From: an uncultured Oscillospiraceae bacterium | GTDB lineage: Bacteria; Bacillota; Clostridia; Oscillospirales; Oscillospiraceae | Length of the DNA: 13,247 bases | Direction: 5' to 3' | Assembly (NCBI GenBank): GCA_947628265.1 | Contig: CANQZF010000023.1 | Coordinates: forward strand, 1-13,247 | Shown: one piece after another, positions 10,960 through 13,247 of the stretch | Position numbering within the stretch: the first letter of the stretch is position 1 | Layout: each line of letters begins with the position of its first letter | Notes under the pieces: generated by a model | The model's input: the letters and a program-made list of their open reading frames with translations, nothing else | Database searches by the model: none | What the model was told of the DNA's origin: nothing | Made by a program: the position numbers and the translations under genes

Positions 10960-13247
10960 ATGGATATGACAAGCGTCTATGAAAACTGGCCTGCCAACCA
11001 CAAGGGGGAAAAGCCCGCCCGTGAGAAGATCGTCAAGCTGGGGAAGAAGATCACCGACGTGGCGGCCCACAAGCTGGGCGGCGTCAAGGTGGAGGACCCG
11101 GAATACTGGGGCCTCGCGGAGCTCATCACCGATGAGATGGCCGATGTGGCCCTTAAGATGAAGCTCCGGGAGCACTACACCGTGGAGGAGCTCTATAAGC
11201 TGTGCGAGGTGCCGGAGGAAAAGCGGGAGGCGTTCCAAAAGCTCCTGGAGGAGATGGCCTATGTGGGCCTTCTGGAGTACGACTACGGCGACCACTACGA
11301 CCACAACGGCCGCACCGCGCCCCAGTCCCAGCGCCGGTATATGCTGCCCATCTTCGTCCCCGGTATCGCGGAGCTGCTCAACATGGAGGAAAAGCACGAC
11401 GAAAACGGCCTGCCCGTGGATAATCCGCGCCTCCGGGAGCACCCGGACGTGGCCAGCTTCTTTGAGCGCATGACCTACATACCTTTAGCGGGCATCACCC
11501 AGATGGTGCCTCCCGGAGGCGGCGGCATCGGGATGCACGTCATCCCCGTGGAGAAGGCCATCTCCATGGAGAATAAGTCCGTGGACCTGGAGCACATCTC
11601 CTACTGGCTCAAAAAGTACGAGGGGCACATCGGCGTGGGCCAGTGCTCCTGCCGCGCCTCCCGGAAGGTCCTGGGGGACGGCTGCGCCGACGACCAGTAC
11701 GGCTGGTGCATCGGCCTTGGCGACTTCGCCGACTACTGCCGGGAGACGGGAAAGGGCCGGGACATCACCGTGGACGAGGCCCTGGCCATTTTGAAGCGGG
11801 CCGAGGACAACGGCTTTGTCCACCAGGTCACCAACATCGACGGCGAGAATAAGATCTTCGCCATCTGCAACTGCAATGTCCAGATCTGCAACGCCCTGCG
11901 GACCTCCCAGCTGTTCAACACCCCGAACCTGTCCCGCTCGGCCTATGTGGCCCACGTCAACAAGGAAAACTGCGTGGCCTGCGGCCGGTGCGTGGAGAAG
12001 TGCCCCGCCGGGGCGCTGAAGCTGGGGCAGAAGCTCTGCGACAAAGAGGGGCATGAGATCGAATACCCCCGCATCGGGGACCCGGCGGACACCAAATGGG
12101 GCAAGGACAAGTGGGACCCCGAGTATAGGGACCACAACCGTATCAACTGCCACGAGACGGGCACCGCCCCCTGCAAAACCGCCTGTCCCGCCCATATCGC
12201 CGTCCAGGGCTACCTCAAGATGGCCGCCCAGGGCAGATACCGGGAGGCCCTGGCCCTCATTAAAAGGCAGAACCCGTTCCCCGCCGTCTGCGGCCACGTC
12301 TGCAACCGCCGGTGCGAGGACGCCTGTACCCGGGGCACCATCGACCAGGCCGTGGCCATCGACTCCGTGAAGCGCTTTATCGCGGAGCAGGACCTGAAGG
12401 CCGAGACCCGCTATGTGCCGGAGGTCGTCATCCCTGCCAGCATCCACATGGACCACTTCGACGACAAGATCGCCATCATCGGCGGCGGCCCCGCCGGACT
12501 GTCGGCGGCCTACTACCTGGCGGAGACCGGCTACAAGCCCACGGTCTTTGAGAAAAACCCGCTGCCCGGCGGTATGCTCCAATACGGCATCCCCTCCTAC
12601 AAGCTGGAAAAGGACCTGGTGGCCGCCGAGATCGACGTCATCCGGGAGCTTGGCGTGGAGATCAAAACCGGCGTTGAGGTGGGGAAGGACGTCACCATCC
12701 CTGAGCTCCGGGAGCAGGGCTATAAGGCCTTCTACATTGCCATCGGCTGCTCCGCCGGGAAAAAGCCCGGTGTCCCCGGGGAGGACGCCCCGGAGTGCCT
12801 CACCGCCATCGATTATCTCAAGGACGCCAACTGCGGCGACAGGCCCTACGCCGGCCGCGTGGTGGTGGTGGGCGGCGGCAACGTGGCGGTGGACGCCGCC
12901 CGCGTCAGCGCCCGCTCCGGCGCCAAGAGCGTCACCATGGTGTGCCTGGAGGGACCCAAGGAGATGCCCGCCTCCAACGAGGAGGTCCAGGACGCCAAGG
13001 ACGACGGCATCGACATCAAGAACGGCTGGGGACCCGTGGAGGTCCTCACCGAGGACGGCAAGATCGCCGGTATTGTCTTCAAAAAGTGCCTCAGCGTTTA
13101 CGAGGGCGGCGGCCGCTTCGCCCCGAAGTACGACGAGAGCGAGACCGTGACCGTGGAGTGCGACCGGGTCATCTTCGCCGTGGGCCAGAAAGTGGTCTGG
13201 GGCGATATGCTTAAAGATACCAAGGTGGAGCTGAACGGCGCCGGTTA
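10960..13247 (+). CDS. Large Fe-S/FAD/NAD(P)H oxidoreductase: ferredoxin-like module fused to GltD-like unit (3' partial)
   Basis: At least 762 residues are visible and the frame is open at the right edge. Domains in order are a helical, winged-helix-like N-terminus (about 1-200, e.g. TVEELYKLCEVPEEK); a Cys-rich module with C229, C231, C242, C250, C260 and C303, C305, C310; a [4Fe-4S] ferredoxin motif CVACGRCVEKCP (C338, C341, C344, C348); a GltD/DPYD-type double-cluster domain with C405, C409, C444, C448, C452 and C456; an FAD Rossmann site GGGPAG (508-513); and an NAD(P)H site GGGNVA (638-643). The last two resemble the small subunit of glutamate synthase and NADH-dependent ferredoxin:NADP oxidoreductase, so the protein probably moves electrons between NAD(P)H and a low-potential carrier through several clusters. 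AGGGGAGG lies eight bases before the ATG, and hypB ends 23 bases upstream, so both are cotranscribed. A true glutamate synthase subunit is less likely given the N-terminal fusion. The natural partner is unknown. Confidence 0.88.
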   Translation, partial: MDMTSVYENWPANHKGEKPAREKIVKLGKKITDVAAHKLGGVKVEDPEYWGLAELITDEMADVALKMKLREHYTVEELYKLCEVPEEKREAFQKLLEEMAYVGLLEYDYGDHYDHNGRTAPQSQRRYMLPIFVPGIAELLNMEEKHDENGLPVDNPRLREHPDVASFFERMTYIPLAGITQMVPPGGGGIGMHVIPVEKAISMENKSVDLEHISYWLKKYEGHIGVGQCSCRASRKVLGDGCADDQYGWCIGLGDFADYCRETGKGRDITVDEALAILKRAEDNGFVHQVTNIDGENKIFAICNCNVQICNALRTSQLFNTPNLSRSAYVAHVNKENCVACGRCVEKCPAGALKLGQKLCDKEGHEIEYPRIGDPADTKWGKDKWDPEYRDHNRINCHETGTAPCKTACPAHIAVQGYLKMAAQGRYREALALIKRQNPFPAVCGHVCNRRCEDACTRGTIDQAVAIDSVKRFIAEQDLKAETRYVPEVVIPASIHMDHFDDKIAIIGGGPAGLSAAYYLAETGYKPTVFEKNPLPGGMLQYGIPSYKLEKDLVAAEIDVIRELGVEIKTGVEVGKDVTIPELREQGYKAFYIAIGCSAGKKPGVPGEDAPECLTAIDYLKDANCGDRPYAGRVVVVGGGNVAVDAARVSARSGAKSVTMVCLEGPKEMPASNEEVQDAKDDGIDIKNGWGPVEVLTEDGKIAGIVFKKCLSVYEGGGRFAPKYDESETVTVECDRVIFAVGQKVVWGDMLKDTKVELNGAG

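Noticed and set aside
11485..12582. 365-codon open frame on the minus strand across the flavoprotein gene
   Set aside because: Val/Gly/Asp-rich composition typical of an antisense frame; the plus strand encodes well-conserved cluster, FAD and NAD(P)H motifs here.
10960..13247. Canonical glutamate synthase small subunit
   Set aside because: Only the central part is GltD-like; about 390 residues of winged-helix-like, Cys-rich and ferredoxin sequence precede it, and hypB rather than gltB is the neighbour.

Overview
The window is a GC-rich chromosomal segment whose gene content (DUF2812/PadR module, TatD-linked radical SAM protein, class II aldolase, HypB beside a large iron-sulfur flavoprotein, a fragment of a Firmicutes-phage polyvalent protein) and strong AGGAGG-type ribosome binding sites suggest an anaerobic Clostridia bacterium, most likely of the Oscillospiraceae type. 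This placement is an inference from protein style; no marker gene is present.

Layout. Positions 1-959 hold the 3' part of a glycoside hydrolase family 3 (NagZ-like) gene that enters from the left edge. It runs directly into a 1.4 kb relic of a phage polyvalent protein (about 940-2341), frameshifted once near 1238 but still carrying what looks like a complete barnase/EndoU/RelE-like nuclease domain. A promoter lying right at the relic's end drives a class II fructose-bisphosphate aldolase (2405-3373), closed by a terminator. Next comes a 652-residue P-type ATPase-like membrane protein (3431-5389) that has lost the phosphorylated Asp, the TGES loop, the CPC metal site and the GDGxND motif, so it is probably a pseudo-transporter. 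The gene-free stretch 5390-5754 holds stacked hairpins in a MITE-like repeat, a terminator, and a consensus promoter with two copies of a palindromic operator. That promoter drives DUF2812 - PadR - DUF2812 (5755-8300), which reads as a self-regulated envelope or stress module.

Three genes lie on the minus strand: a small DUF6514-like protein (8343-8627), a TatD-associated radical SAM protein (8751-9353) and a nitroreductase-family flavoprotein (9367-10119); the last two form an operon read from a promoter in 10120-10267. Divergent from them, a consensus promoter starts hypB (10268-10936) followed by a large Fe-S/FAD oxidoreductase (10960 to beyond the right edge). This fuses a winged-helix-like N-terminus, a Cys-rich ferredoxin module and a GltD-like NAD(P)H/FAD unit. 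The pair suggests a redox function connected to nickel-enzyme (hydrogenase) maturation or electron transfer, but no hydrogenase gene is in view.

The most interesting items are the catalytically dead P-type ATPase, the phage nuclease-domain relic wedged between two housekeeping genes, the hairpin-rich intergenic element flanked by near-identical GC hairpins, and the hypB/flavoprotein pairing.
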